This document shows, piece by piece, positions 32,401-41,639 of a DNA stretch of 41,642 bases. The stretch's first letter is position 1. Every line of letters starts with the position of its first letter. The DNA is taken from NCBI GenBank assembly GCA_023663735.1, contig JAMPGV010000022.1, positions 1 to 41,642 on the forward strand, given 5' to 3'. Below the pieces are notes generated by a model. That model was not told the DNA's origin, searched no databases, and worked only from the letters and a program-made list of their open reading frames with translations. Position numbers and translations under genes: made by a program. Source of the DNA: Muribaculum sp. Its GTDB lineage: Bacteria > Bacillota > Clostridia > Lachnospirales > Lachnospiraceae.

Positions 32401-34401
32401 ATGTTAAAGACAATCAAAGGAAGGCTTACAATCAGTGTGATCGGAATTGTGGTGGGCAGTATTCTCCTGACCACCGCGGGGATTATGACAGTTGCGGGGA
32501 ACCGCTTGATTCAGGATCAGACGCAGGCGCTGCAGCTCAATGCGGACAGGTATGCGGAGGAGATCAACACATGGATTGAGAACGAGAAAATGCTGGCGGA
32601 CGGAGCGGCGGCCGCCATAGAGGCAGGCGGGCGGACGGACACGGATTTCGTCCAGTCTGTGGTGGATATTTATGCGGACGACAGGGAGGAGCTTTTGAAT
32701 CTCTACTGTGGCACCAAAGACAGCCGTTTTATCCAATCCAACCGCGAGGCGGAGATTCCCGAGGGGTATGACCCGACGGCGCGCGTGTGGTACGGGCAGG
32801 CTGCTCAGGAGGGGACGGTCATTGTGACGGATCCCTACTGGGACGTGCTGACGAACCAGATGTGTACCACCATTGCGGCTCCGATTTACATCAAGGGCGA
32901 GCTGGCCGGGGTCATCGGTCTGGACGTGACGCTTGGGACGGTGACGGATTTGACGGGGAGCATCAACTATGAGGAGGGTGTGTACGGTTTTCTTGTGGAC
33001 AGCAGCGGGCAGTATGTGGCGCATGAGAACAAGGCCTATGAACCCACGGAGGATGCGGTGACGGCAGTTGCGGATATTCTGCCGGGGGTTGCGGGGATGA
33101 TCGGCCAAATGGAGAGCGGCGTGAAGAAGCTTGCGGATTATGACGGGCAGAGCTGTTATTTTGCGTTGGCTCAGATTGAGGGATGCAGCTGGAGTCTGGG
33201 CGTTGTGGCGCCAACCGCCAATGCGACGGCTTCCCTGATGGCCATGATCGCGGTAGCGGTGCTGATCGCCCTTGTGGTGATCGGGTTTGTGGCGGTGTTC
33301 ATGGCGGGTTTAATCGGCAGGATGCTGGCTCCCATCCAGATGTTGAAACAGTTTGCTTCCGGGGATTTTTCGGAAAATGCCTCCGCCGAGAAGGCAATTC
33401 CCAAGGAGTATAAGAACGAGACGGAACAGATTAGGACGGCCACCGCGGAGGTGCGCCAGCAGATTCGGGAGATTATTCTGAACACGAAGCAGGAGGCGGG
33501 AGCCATCAGCACGATCGCCGAGGGAACGTCCGCCAAAATGACGGTGCTGAACAAGGATATTTCCGGCATTTCCGGTCTGGTGGGACAGGTGATGGGACAG
33601 ACCGAGAAAGCGCAGGAGCTGACGGAGGGAATCCGCGGCAACGGACAGGAGCTGGGAGAGTCCATAGAGAAGGTGGCGCGAAAGGCCGGGGAGGCAGCGG
33701 AGCAGTCCGGCGGTATCATGGAACGCGCGGGCAGACAGCATGAAAGTTCGAAGGCGTCGGCACAGGAAGCGGTTGCGCTTTATCAGGAGACGAGAGGGGA
33801 TCTGGAGAAGGCTATCACGGATGCGCAGAAGGTGCATGAGATCGACAGCCTGACGGAGGAGATTCTGGCCATCAGCTCCCAGACCAATCTCTTGGCCTTG
33901 AACGCGTCCATCGAGGCGGCGCGGGCGGGAGACGCAGGAAAAGGATTCGCCGTTGTGGCGGAGGAGATCAGGCAGCTTGCAGACAATTCCAAACAGGCCG
34001 TGGATAAGATCAGGAAGGTGACGGAGGGCGTGGTACACAATGTCGCTTTTTTGTCTGAGAGTTCGGGCAGGCTGCTGGACTTTATGAACGGAAAAGTGAT
34101 GGAAGATTATGAGAAGATGACGGAGCTTGCCAAGATGTATCAAAAGGATGCGGAGTTCTACAACGATATCTCCGGTGAATTGGGGGTATCCTCCCAAGCG
34201 ATGAGCGCAAGCATGGTGGAAATCAACGCCTCCATCGCCGCCATCACGGGGCTGGTGGGCGAGATTGCAAAATCCATGCGGAGCATGGAACAGTCGGCGG
34301 AGGATTCCAACGGCAATTCCGAGGCGGTGGTGGAACAGATGGAAGAATTGTTCCGCTTGAGCGAGCTTCTGAATCAGACCGTGGCGTCCTTTAGAGTATA
34401 A
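32401..34401 (+). CDS. Methyl-accepting chemotaxis protein with Cache sensor
   Basis: A 666-residue transmembrane receptor with helix 1 (~8-32) and an extracytoplasmic double-Cache-like domain (~35-275; features VWYGQAAQEGTVIVTDPYWD, GVIGLDVTLGTVTDL, GVYGFLVDSSGQYVAH). Helix 2 (~279-302), a short HAMP-like linker and a long coiled-coil signalling domain follow, with the conserved hairpin tip SSQTNLLALNASIEAARAG (~491-509). Such sensors often bind amino acids or other small ligands. It would steer CheA if flagella or type IV pili are present; no such genes are in the window. GAGGGA precedes the ATG. The GHKL kinase gene begins 10 bp after its stop. Confidence 0.93.
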   Translation: MLKTIKGRLTISVIGIVVGSILLTTAGIMTVAGNRLIQDQTQALQLNADRYAEEINTWIENEKMLADGAAAAIEAGGRTDTDFVQSVVDIYADDREELLNLYCGTKDSRFIQSNREAEIPEGYDPTARVWYGQAAQEGTVIVTDPYWDVLTNQMCTTIAAPIYIKGELAGVIGLDVTLGTVTDLTGSINYEEGVYGFLVDSSGQYVAHENKAYEPTEDAVTAVADILPGVAGMIGQMESGVKKLADYDGQSCYFALAQIEGCSWSLGVVAPTANATASLMAMIAVAVLIALVVIGFVAVFMAGLIGRMLAPIQMLKQFASGDFSENASAEKAIPKEYKNETEQIRTATAEVRQQIREIILNTKQEAGAISTIAEGTSAKMTVLNKDISGISGLVGQVMGQTEKAQELTEGIRGNGQELGESIEKVARKAGEAAEQSGGIMERAGRQHESSKASAQEAVALYQETRGDLEKAITDAQKVHEIDSLTEEILAISSQTNLLALNASIEAARAGDAGKGFAVVAEEIRQLADNSKQAVDKIRKVTEGVVHNVAFLSESSGRLLDFMNGKVMEDYEKMTELAKMYQKDAEFYNDISGELGVSSQAMSASMVEINASIAAITGLVGEIAKSMRSMEQSAEDSNGNSEAVVEQMEELFRLSELLNQTVASFRV

Positions 34402-34411
34402 GGAGCGGTAT

Positions 34412-35755
34412 ATGTTAGGCGGTTCGGTGTGGGTGGCTCTGCTCCGGTTCGCGCTGAGTCTGGGGGGGACGATGTTGTTGTTCTCCCTGATGAGCGAATC
34501 TCGGTTTGGCAGAAAGAAAACGGCGCTGTGCTATTTATGCTTCGGCGCTGTGATGACAGCGGCGGCGTGCATATGGTATGCGCTTTACTGGGAGAGCTGT
34601 GTAAAAGCGGCGGCATTCGTCATCTATATGTGTTTTGCCTTGTTTGCCCTCTGGATCAGCAGGGATCCGCTCTATCTCTCGCTCTATAAGCTGGCGTTAA
34701 ATTTTTACCTGCTGGCGGTATTTCTGGTGGGCGGTATCGAGATTGCCGTGATTTTCTTTGACCGGAACGTGTGGGTGGATATCGTCGCGCGCACGGTCAT
34801 GATTCTTTTGATGGCGTATTTTATCGAGAAGAAAATCAAGAATTCCATCAGGGGATTTGGCGATTATGTGGAGCATGAGCTGGATCGGTTCAGCGTCACG
34901 ATCATGATGATCAGCATTCTCTTCGGCATCGGATTTATCTTGAATCCGAATATCAAGGATCAGACGCCCTATCGTCTGTTTCAGGTCGGCATGAATTTCT
35001 TCTTGACGGGCGCGCTGCAGCTGTTGGTGTTTAGGCTCTATCTGCATATCGGCAGGGAGAAGGAGTTCCAAAAGGAAAATCAGCTGATGCGCTTAAACCA
35101 GCGTCTTTTGGAGAGAAATCTGGAGCTGCTCGAGGAGTCTGCCGAATCCGGCAGGAGAATCCGCCATGACGCGAGACACCACAATACGGTGATTGCGGAG
35201 TACGCCCGCAGAGGGCAGAACGGGGAATTGCTGCAGTATCTGCGCGAATATCAGAAAGAGACGGAGAACGACGCGCCGGAAGCCATCTGCGCCAACACGG
35301 CGGTGAATAATCTTCTCTCCGCATACACGGACAAGGCGCGCAAAGCGCAGATCCGGGTCAAGCTGGATGTGGAGCTTGGCAGGGAGCCGGTCATACCCAA
35401 TATCGACCTGATCACTATATTGGCCAACGCATATGAGAACGCTATCTACGGCTGCATGGAAGTGCAGAAACAGACGCGGGAGCGGGAGTGCCTGATCCAT
35501 CTGATGCTTAGAACCAAGAAGAACAAGCTGGTCATCTATTGCAGCAATACCTGCACCCCGGAGACGGAGCTGAAAAACGGGCAGCCGAGACCGGAGTCCA
35601 CGGGCGGCGTCGGTGTGCTGAGTATCATCAAGACTGCGGAAAAATATGAGGGGGAATATGATTTTAAAAATGACGGCGGAGTGTTTGTGTTCCGCTTGAT
35701 TATGAATATCCCGGGCAGCGGCCCGGCCGCTGTCCCCATACCGGATAGTCATTGA
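34412..35755 (+). CDS. GHKL-type sensor histidine kinase (AgrC-like)
   Basis: A 447-residue kinase with about six hydrophobic helices in the first ~210 residues, then a cytoplasmic region with RRIRHDARHHNTVI (phospho-acceptor His252), NLLSAYTDKARKAQI, the N-box-like TILANAYENAI and GGVGVLSI of the HATPase_c_5/GHKL domain. These kinases pair with LytTR regulators and often sense peptides. AAGGAG lies 7 nt before the ATG. The LytTR regulator gene is next, but with its own promoter at the kinase stop codon. No AgrB or AgrD-like peptide gene is seen nearby. Confidence 0.9.
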   Translation: MLGGSVWVALLRFALSLGGTMLLFSLMSESRFGRKKTALCYLCFGAVMTAAACIWYALYWESCVKAAAFVIYMCFALFALWISRDPLYLSLYKLALNFYLLAVFLVGGIEIAVIFFDRNVWVDIVARTVMILLMAYFIEKKIKNSIRGFGDYVEHELDRFSVTIMMISILFGIGFILNPNIKDQTPYRLFQVGMNFFLTGALQLLVFRLYLHIGREKEFQKENQLMRLNQRLLERNLELLEESAESGRRIRHDARHHNTVIAEYARRGQNGELLQYLREYQKETENDAPEAICANTAVNNLLSAYTDKARKAQIRVKLDVELGREPVIPNIDLITILANAYENAIYGCMEVQKQTRERECLIHLMLRTKKNKLVIYCSNTCTPETELKNGQPRPESTGGVGVLSIIKTAEKYEGEYDFKNDGGVFVFRLIMNIPGSGPAAVPIPDSH

Positions 35756-35780
35756 CAAACGGCGGCGAAATGTTTATCAT
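35752..35780 (+). promoter_or_regulatory. Promoter of the LytTR regulator gene
   Basis: A perfect TTGACA (35752-35757) overlaps the kinase stop codon. A 17-bp spacer and TATCAT (35775-35780) follow. A 10-bp stem-loop, GGGCAGCGGC/GCCGCTGTCC, lies just upstream inside the end of the kinase gene (about 35714-35735). The regulator may therefore be made apart from the receptor and kinase. Confidence 0.75.
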
Positions 35781-35823
35781 AAAAAAATAAAGAGGGATGA
35801 TGCGGACGGGAGAGGTGCGGCAT

Positions 35824-36558
35824 ATGTATCTGGTAGCGCTTTGCGACGATGAGGCGGAAGAACTGGACAAAGCGGAGCAAATGCTGCGCAGATATGAGAA
35901 GATGCATTCCGGCACGGAATTTTTGACGGCACGTTTTGAAAATGCGGAGGCGCTGCTCGACAAAGTAAGAGAAACGGGGTATGCGCCGGATTTTATTTTG
36001 ATGGATATTTATCTGCCCAAGAAGCTGGGGATTCAGGCGGCGCGGGAGCTGCGTGATATGGGAAACCGCGGAAAGATCATTTTCCTCACGACCTCCAGAG
36101 AACACGCTCTGGAGGCGTTCGGCGTGGATGCGGCGCAGTATTTGGTGAAGCCGGTGGCGGACGCGGTGCTGTTTCCGATATTGGATAGGCTGCTAGAGCG
36201 CGAGGAGGAACTGCGCAGACGCTATATGCTGCTGCGGGTCGATGGAAGGATCCGGCGGATCGCAGTGGACAATATCACCTATTGCGAGGCGCAGGGCAAG
36301 AGACAATACCTGCACCTTGCGGATGGCGCGCAGTGTCTGCTGCGTATCACATTGACGGAAATTTATGGGATGCTCTCCCGCTATGAGGAGTTTGTGCGGG
36401 TGGGCATTGCTTATATTGTGAATCTGGGACATGTGGACAGTCTCAACGCGCGGGAGCTGCAGATGGATGACGGCAGACGGATCTATCTGCCGCGGGGAGC
36501 CTATCAGCCCCTGCGGGAAAGGTATTTCGGATATTACTGCGAAGAGAACATAGATTAG
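35824..36558 (+). CDS. LytTR-family response regulator
   Basis: A 244-residue regulator. The receiver (1-~120) has ALCDDEAEE, phospho-acceptor Asp61 in FILMDIYLPKKLGI, the switch Thr in IIFLTTSREHALEAF and the Lys in YLVKPV. The LytTR DNA-binding domain (~140-240) has IAVDNITYCEAQGKRQYLHL and FVRVGIAYIVNLGHVDSL. LytTR proteins bind paired repeats ahead of target genes. The ATG at 35824 follows GGGAGAGG. An ATG at 35797 would add nine residues. It is the partner of the GHKL kinase before it. Targets are unknown. Confidence 0.93.
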   Translation: MYLVALCDDEAEELDKAEQMLRRYEKMHSGTEFLTARFENAEALLDKVRETGYAPDFILMDIYLPKKLGIQAARELRDMGNRGKIIFLTTSREHALEAFGVDAAQYLVKPVADAVLFPILDRLLEREEELRRRYMLLRVDGRIRRIAVDNITYCEAQGKRQYLHLADGAQCLLRITLTEIYGMLSRYEEFVRVGIAYIVNLGHVDSLNARELQMDDGRRIYLPRGAYQPLRERYFGYYCEENID

Positions 36559-36800
36559 CAAAGGGATTTTCGTGCTGCCAACCATCTATATGGGGGAAAG
36601 ACCACGGATTATTCTCTGGATCCTAAGGCGTATGCCCTGTATGGAAGCCTAATGATCTATCCGGTTGGATTCTGTATTCTTGTCTCCGCTATTGGAAGAT
36701 GCCGGAACGGGATCTGGACAAACGGCGGAAGAAACAGCGAAAATAATCGTGTGGTGCGGCAACCTGCGGGAAGCGGGGGAGAAGATTCCGGAGGACAATC
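36559..36800 (+). pseudogene. Possible decayed end of a Bax inhibitor-1/YccA-type gene
   Basis: Right after the regulator's stop, the open frame reads HLYGGKTTDYSLDPKAYALYGSLMIY, then loses sense. In another frame the next bases read LDSVFLSPLLEDAG. Joined, they resemble the conserved end of Bax1-I proteins (YGALxLYLDFxNLFLxLLR). There is no start codon or SD. The match is by eye and from memory, so it is weak. The rest of this 242-bp gap holds only the SD for the next gene. Confidence 0.3.
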
Positions 36801-38144
36801 ATGGAACTGCTATATAATCTTGATTTTGAACTGTGCGGGCTGCTATTTACTTTGGTGATATACTTCCACTTTTGTATGTATTATTCCAATCAGTCGGAGA
36901 TCAATAAGAAATTCAAGGGTCTTGTACGCTATCTGATGTTGACGGAATTGATGGATATTGTGACCGCCATCATGATCAGCTATGGGAGCGTGATTCCGAT
37001 CGCGCTGAACATGGCGGCCAATACGGTCTATTTTATGTCCTCCTTCTGTCTCGCATTCACGTTCCTGCAATATGTGGAGAGCTGCGTGTGCCGGAATGAA
37101 AACCGGATGTCGTTCAACAAAATTGTATTGCTGGTGCAATTTCTGATGCTCTTTCTCAATCTGTTTACCGGCTTCATCTTTGGGTTTACACAGGAAGGGG
37201 AATATGTCCACGGGATCTTCTATGTGCTGGTCTATCTTGTGCCGCTCTATTATGCCGGCTGCTCAGCCTATGTGCTGTTCAAGAGCCGGAAATTGTTTCG
37301 GAAGAAGCAGCTTTTCTCTATCATCACTTATATTATTCTGTGTATGTTCGGTCCGTTGATCCAGATGTTGTGGTTTCCGGACATTCTGCTGTCAGTCTTC
37401 ACCTGTTCGGTCGCCGCCGTGATTATTCTTTTTTCCATGGAGACGCCGGATTATCAGCTGCTGACCCAAACTCTCGCGGAACTGGAGGCTCTTCGTAAAA
37501 GCCTGCAGCAGGAGGTGAAAAGGCAGACGGAGGCGGCGGAGGACAGAAGGGAGAAAGTGGAACGCCTCTCCCAGCAGGTGGTGCTGACGCTCGCCAAAAC
37601 GATTGATGCGAAGGATCGTTACACCAAAGGACATTCGGAACGCGTGGCCGACTATGCCAGAAAAATTGCTGAGAGGATGCATTTGTCCAAGCAGGAACAG
37701 CAGGAGATCTACTGGATGGGGCTTCTGCACGATATCGGGAAAATCGGAATACCGGATACTATTATTAATAAAACCGGAAAACTTACGGACGAGGAGTTTC
37801 AAATTATCCGGAAACATCCGGTCATCGGCGTGGATATTCTGAGTACCATATCGGAGATCCCCCATATTTCGGACGGGGCGAGATCCCATCATGAAAAATA
37901 TGACGGCTCCGGCTATCCCGACAAGCTGGCGGGGGAGGACATCCCGCTGATGGCAAGAATCATAGGCGTGGCGGACGCCTATGACGCCATGACCTCCAAG
38001 AGAAGTTATCGAGACGTTTTGTCGCAGGAGACGGTCCGCGCGGAGATTGTGAAGGGAAGGGGAACCCAGTTTGATCCAAGGTGCGCGGATATCATGCTGG
38101 AGCTGATGGACGAGGATAAGGAATACCGGATGAGGGAACATTGA
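36801..38144 (+). CDS. Membrane HD-GYP domain protein (probable c-di-GMP phosphodiesterase)
   Basis: A 447-residue protein. The N-terminal ~215 residues hold about seven membrane helices resembling a 7TM sensor. A coiled coil (~222-262) links to the HD-GYP domain (~265-440) with KGHSERVADYA, LLHDIGKIGIPD (metal His310-Asp311), a Lys/His pair in RKHPVIG, SHHEKYDGSGYP and GVADAYDAMTSKRSYR. All ligands of an active HD-GYP are visible. It would degrade cyclic di-GMP (or cyclic GMP-AMP) in response to a membrane signal. GGAGG lies about 7 nt before the ATG. It stands near a chemotaxis receptor and a LytTR system, but no operon link is clear. Confidence 0.92.
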   Translation: MELLYNLDFELCGLLFTLVIYFHFCMYYSNQSEINKKFKGLVRYLMLTELMDIVTAIMISYGSVIPIALNMAANTVYFMSSFCLAFTFLQYVESCVCRNENRMSFNKIVLLVQFLMLFLNLFTGFIFGFTQEGEYVHGIFYVLVYLVPLYYAGCSAYVLFKSRKLFRKKQLFSIITYIILCMFGPLIQMLWFPDILLSVFTCSVAAVIILFSMETPDYQLLTQTLAELEALRKSLQQEVKRQTEAAEDRREKVERLSQQVVLTLAKTIDAKDRYTKGHSERVADYARKIAERMHLSKQEQQEIYWMGLLHDIGKIGIPDTIINKTGKLTDEEFQIIRKHPVIGVDILSTISEIPHISDGARSHHEKYDGSGYPDKLAGEDIPLMARIIGVADAYDAMTSKRSYRDVLSQETVRAEIVKGRGTQFDPRCADIMLELMDEDKEYRMREH

Positions 38145-38202
38145 GGAACCGGGCCGGATGGGATTCCCGGGGGAACACATAAGAGATTAGAAGGAGATCA
38201 GG

Positions 38203-40128
38203 ATGATCAAATCCATTAAATTAATCAGGTTTAAACAGTTTAAAGAGACGAAGATTGAATTAAAGCCTTTTAGCATCTTGATGGGAGAAAATAATTCGGG
38301 AAAAACGTCCGTACTACAGGCGCTCTGGCTTGCTCAGGCCAGTCTTCACCGGGGCAGGCTGCTGACGGTAGATGGCAGGACGGGCCGCATGAAAGTCAGC
38401 AATAACGGATACTACATGTTCGATGTCCCTTTTGCGCCGAAGGACGATCTGGCCAGTCTTTTTTATAATAGGATTTCCCGGGAGGGTTCTTCGTGGGATG
38501 AAAACAGCGGAGCGATTCTCCAGCTTGTAGACGAATATGAGAATTATATAACCCTGCATTTAAGGGATCTCTTTAAAAATTTGAATTTTAAACTGTTGAC
38601 CACATCCGAAGAATTGAACGCTCCGGATATTCAAAATTATGAGCCGCTTTATATCTCCGGGTTTGTAGGGATTCATTTTCAGGAAGAAAGGATGTTTCCT
38701 GCGACTCTTGAGGCAAAGGTGGCCGCCGGAAACGTAAATGCAATCATCAGAAATATTATATTGGATTTGAAATTGCATAATCCGGAAAAATTTGAATATT
38801 TAAACGCTCTATTAAGTAATGAATTTGGGTTTCACATTAGGGAAGTACATTTTCGGGAAGATGACGATTTATATGTATTTTCCGAATATGAGGAAACATC
38901 TGGGCAAAGCGGCGTCAGCCTTGATTTTAGCAGCTGCGGAAGCGGCATCATGCAAATTCTACAGATTCTGGCTGTGATCTTAAGGTATTGTCCGGAGAAA
39001 ACCAGAATTGTCCTAATTGATGAGCCGGATGCGCATTTACATAGTAATCTGCAGGTGAAGTTTATGAATATTTTGATGAGAATGCAGGAGGAATTGGGAA
39101 TCCAGATGATTCTTTCCACGCATTCGACAGCGATTATCCAAAATGCGGAACCGGAAAATGTTATTCCGATTCTTGCGTATGCGCCGGTAAATCGGGGATT
39201 GACGTGCAGCGGTGAGGTGCATAAGATAATTGCGGACCGTTTAGACGCCTATGAATTGGGGAAGGCAAAAATCAGCGGGAAAATTGCTTTTTTTGAAGAT
39301 GCCAATTTGGATATCTTTGAAAAAATGGCGGCTGTAATGCACATAGATACTTTTTCGGGAGTGAATACCATTCCGATGATCTGCGGAAGAGGGAAGGATG
39401 ATAAATTACCTTTTACTTTAAATACCGTGTTGCGGGAATTGTTGGGAAGGGATATAGAAATACATGTAATACGGGATGCTGACGGTATGCCGGAGGAAAC
39501 GAAGCGGAAGTTAAAAGCGTTCGCTGCTGACCACAATGTAAAATTACATATTTTGTCACGTTATGAGATTGAAAATTATGTATTAAATGCAGAATTGATT
39601 TTCAGAACCTTAAATTCTGAGATGAGCAATGCAGGGAAATCCATCCCTTCCGTTTCCGAAATTCAGGAGAAATTAGATGAGGCGTTACGCGATACGATTA
39701 GGGGCGGAATCTACAAATACAATTCAACGCTTAGCGATGTCTTGTATAAAGTAAACCACAATTTGTTGGGGGAGAGAGATTACAAAACGGATCAGGCTTC
39801 CCATGAGACGGATGCGATTTATAGAACTTATTACAATTTACAGGGGGCGGAGGAACTCCGGAATATCGGAATGGGCAAACAGGCGAGGGCAATTGTGCTT
39901 TCTTGGCTCAATCAGGATAAGGGATTGATGATATCCAAAAAGGCGATTCTGCGCAATCTGCGTACTGAAGATGTTTGTGATGAGATCAGAGCGCTTCTAT
40001 TGGATTTAAAATCCGATTTGAATCCGTATACGGATGTGGAGAGCGGACCCGTTCGTACAGAGGCTAGGGAAGCATATGAGCAGTTGTCTCTTGCCGGGAT
40101 GGAGAATTTTGAAGGATCATTCGCATGA
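38203..40128 (+). CDS. ATPase-TOPRIM protein of the OLD / fused PARIS kind
   Basis: A 641-residue protein in AT-richer DNA. The ABC/SMC-like ATPase (1-~345) has Walker A GENNSGKT (28-35), a signature-like DFSSCGSGIMQ, Walker B IVLIDEPDAHLH (Asp273-Glu274) and the H-loop STHSTAI. The C-terminal part (~355-560) looks like a TOPRIM domain: Glu365 in AFFEDANLD, then Asp425-x-Asp427 in RDADG, followed by RYEIENYVLN, a motif I associate with DUF4435-type TOPRIM proteins. In PARIS the ATPase AriA and the TOPRIM nuclease AriB are separate or fused; OLD nucleases are fused. Either reading predicts an anti-phage effector. AAGGAGATCAGG precedes the ATG. It is a single-gene unit. Confidence 0.82.
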   Translation: MIKSIKLIRFKQFKETKIELKPFSILMGENNSGKTSVLQALWLAQASLHRGRLLTVDGRTGRMKVSNNGYYMFDVPFAPKDDLASLFYNRISREGSSWDENSGAILQLVDEYENYITLHLRDLFKNLNFKLLTTSEELNAPDIQNYEPLYISGFVGIHFQEERMFPATLEAKVAAGNVNAIIRNIILDLKLHNPEKFEYLNALLSNEFGFHIREVHFREDDDLYVFSEYEETSGQSGVSLDFSSCGSGIMQILQILAVILRYCPEKTRIVLIDEPDAHLHSNLQVKFMNILMRMQEELGIQMILSTHSTAIIQNAEPENVIPILAYAPVNRGLTCSGEVHKIIADRLDAYELGKAKISGKIAFFEDANLDIFEKMAAVMHIDTFSGVNTIPMICGRGKDDKLPFTLNTVLRELLGRDIEIHVIRDADGMPEETKRKLKAFAADHNVKLHILSRYEIENYVLNAELIFRTLNSEMSNAGKSIPSVSEIQEKLDEALRDTIRGGIYKYNSTLSDVLYKVNHNLLGERDYKTDQASHETDAIYRTYYNLQGAEELRNIGMGKQARAIVLSWLNQDKGLMISKKAILRNLRTEDVCDEIRALLLDLKSDLNPYTDVESGPVRTEAREAYEQLSLAGMENFEGSFA

Positions 40129-40153
40129 TTGATGAAAACGCGGATAGGCTTTT

Positions 40154-40193
40154 GATGCATTTCACCGTTCAAATATGCATCTTACATTTTTTT
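40154..40193 (+). terminator. Probable terminator after the ATPase-TOPRIM gene
   Basis: GATGCAT (40154-40160) pairs with ATGCATC (40175-40181) around a 14-nt loop, followed by TTACATTTTTTT. The stem is short and AT-rich but the T-run is good. Confidence 0.5.
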
Positions 40194-40195
40194 CA

Positions 40196-40224
40196 TTGAT
40201 TTGTTTTGCGGCATGATGTATGTT
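40196..40224 (+). promoter_or_regulatory. Probable promoter of the hydrolase gene
   Basis: TTGATT (40196-40201), a 17-bp spacer, then TATGTT (40219-40224), about 47 bp before the preferred ATG at 40272. Confidence 0.5.
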
Positions 40225-40271
40225 GAGTACATCAGCGAAAACACAAAATGAAAAGAATGGAGAGTTTAAAA

Positions 40272-41639
40272 ATGGGAGTTGTATTATTTGCGGTTTTTAC
40301 GGTTATGGAGATTGCGCTCACAGCGCTGAGCTTCACCAAATACGGAAGCCTTTGGCGCAGAAACAGAGTATTTTTCCGCGCGGCTGAGTTTATCCTCGTG
40401 CTGCTTGTAATGCTTTTGCCGGTAACGGGACAGAAATGGAGGTTCATGGGCTGCCTCGTGATCCTCGGGATACGCCTTGCCGTATCTGCTATTACATATC
40501 TTATAAAGCGCGGCAGTATCAATAAAGAAAGAACAAAGGCAAAGGCGGTTATCGGCGCGGTGATGAGCATTATCGTTATCGGCTTCTCCCTTTTCCCTGC
40601 CTTTATTTTCGCAGACTATTCAGGACTTGAGACAAGCGGTCAGTATGCGGTAAAGGAAACTCAGGCAATACTGATCGACAGCAGCAGACTTGAGGCTCGG
40701 GAAGACGACGGTTCCTGCCGCGAGATCCCCATTCACTTCTACTATCCTGAGAGCGGTGCGGCAGGCTGTCCTCTAGTGCTGTTCGCTCACGGCTCATTCG
40801 GCTATTATCAGAGCAATTATTCGCTGTATGCGGAGCTTGCAAGCAACGGCTACGTGGTAGCGAGCATAGACCACCCGTATTACGCTTTCTTTACAAAGGA
40901 CACGGAGGGCAAAACAATTATAGTTGATTTTGAGTTTATGCAGACTGCCGTTAATATGCAGTACAGCTCTGATTTTACCGAGACCGAGGAGGATTTTAAT
41001 ACTATATGCGAATGGATGTCTATCCGCACGGCTGATGAGAACTTTGTGCTTGATTCTATAAAGGCTGCCAAGGACTTAAAGCAGCTTGACGCCGCATGGT
41101 ATATGGAATCCGAGGAGGAAAAAGCGGAAATCCTCGAGGCGCTTGAAATGACAGACACGGACAAAATCGGACTCACGGGACATTCTATCGGAGGCGCGGC
41201 AGCGGTACAGCTCGGCAGGGAGCGCGACGACATTACTGCGGTAACCTGCATTGACGGCACGATGCTCGGCGAACAGATATCCATTACCGACGGAAAGCTT
41301 GACTACAACCCCGAGCCTTATCCGATACCGATACTTTCACTTGATAATGCAAGCCATTGGGAGTCTTATCTTAATGAAGAAACATACTATGTAAACAAAT
41401 ATTTGCTTGACAATGCCATTGATGCGAGAGAAGCTCATTTCGACGGCACGGAGCATATGGATTTCACGGATCTGCCGCTTTTTGCTCCCGCATTGGCGAA
41501 AATGCTGGGAAAGGGCGAGGTGGATTCGTCGGAATTCATTCCCCAAATAAACGGCATCATTCTTGAATTTTTTAATTGTTATCTAAAAGGATTCGGGTGT
41601 CAAAAGGTCACCAACCTTGGATATAAATTTGTACCTTGA
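40272..41639 (+). CDS. Membrane-anchored alpha/beta hydrolase (PAF-acetylhydrolase/dienelactone type)
   Basis: A 455-residue protein. Three to four hydrophobic helices fill the first ~120 residues. A catalytic domain follows, with CPLVLFAHGSFGYY (oxyanion region), the nucleophile elbow GHSIGG (Ser305) and a late His395 in GTEHMDF; ILSLDNASHW may hold the acid. The layout (HG near the start, HSxGG later) fits lipase or platelet-activating-factor acetylhydrolase relatives that cleave esters. The substrate is unknown. ATG 40272 is chosen because GGAGAG lies 7 nt upstream; ATG 40248 lacks an SD. Codon style (CTT/GAG-rich, GCG/GCC mix) differs from the arg and com genes, suggesting another origin. 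The stop lies 3 bp before the window end. Confidence 0.85.
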   Translation: MGVVLFAVFTVMEIALTALSFTKYGSLWRRNRVFFRAAEFILVLLVMLLPVTGQKWRFMGCLVILGIRLAVSAITYLIKRGSINKERTKAKAVIGAVMSIIVIGFSLFPAFIFADYSGLETSGQYAVKETQAILIDSSRLEAREDDGSCREIPIHFYYPESGAAGCPLVLFAHGSFGYYQSNYSLYAELASNGYVVASIDHPYYAFFTKDTEGKTIIVDFEFMQTAVNMQYSSDFTETEEDFNTICEWMSIRTADENFVLDSIKAAKDLKQLDAAWYMESEEEKAEILEALEMTDTDKIGLTGHSIGGAAAVQLGRERDDITAVTCIDGTMLGEQISITDGKLDYNPEPYPIPILSLDNASHWESYLNEETYYVNKYLLDNAIDAREAHFDGTEHMDFTDLPLFAPALAKMLGKGEVDSSEFIPQINGIILEFFNCYLKGFGCQKVTNLGYKFVP

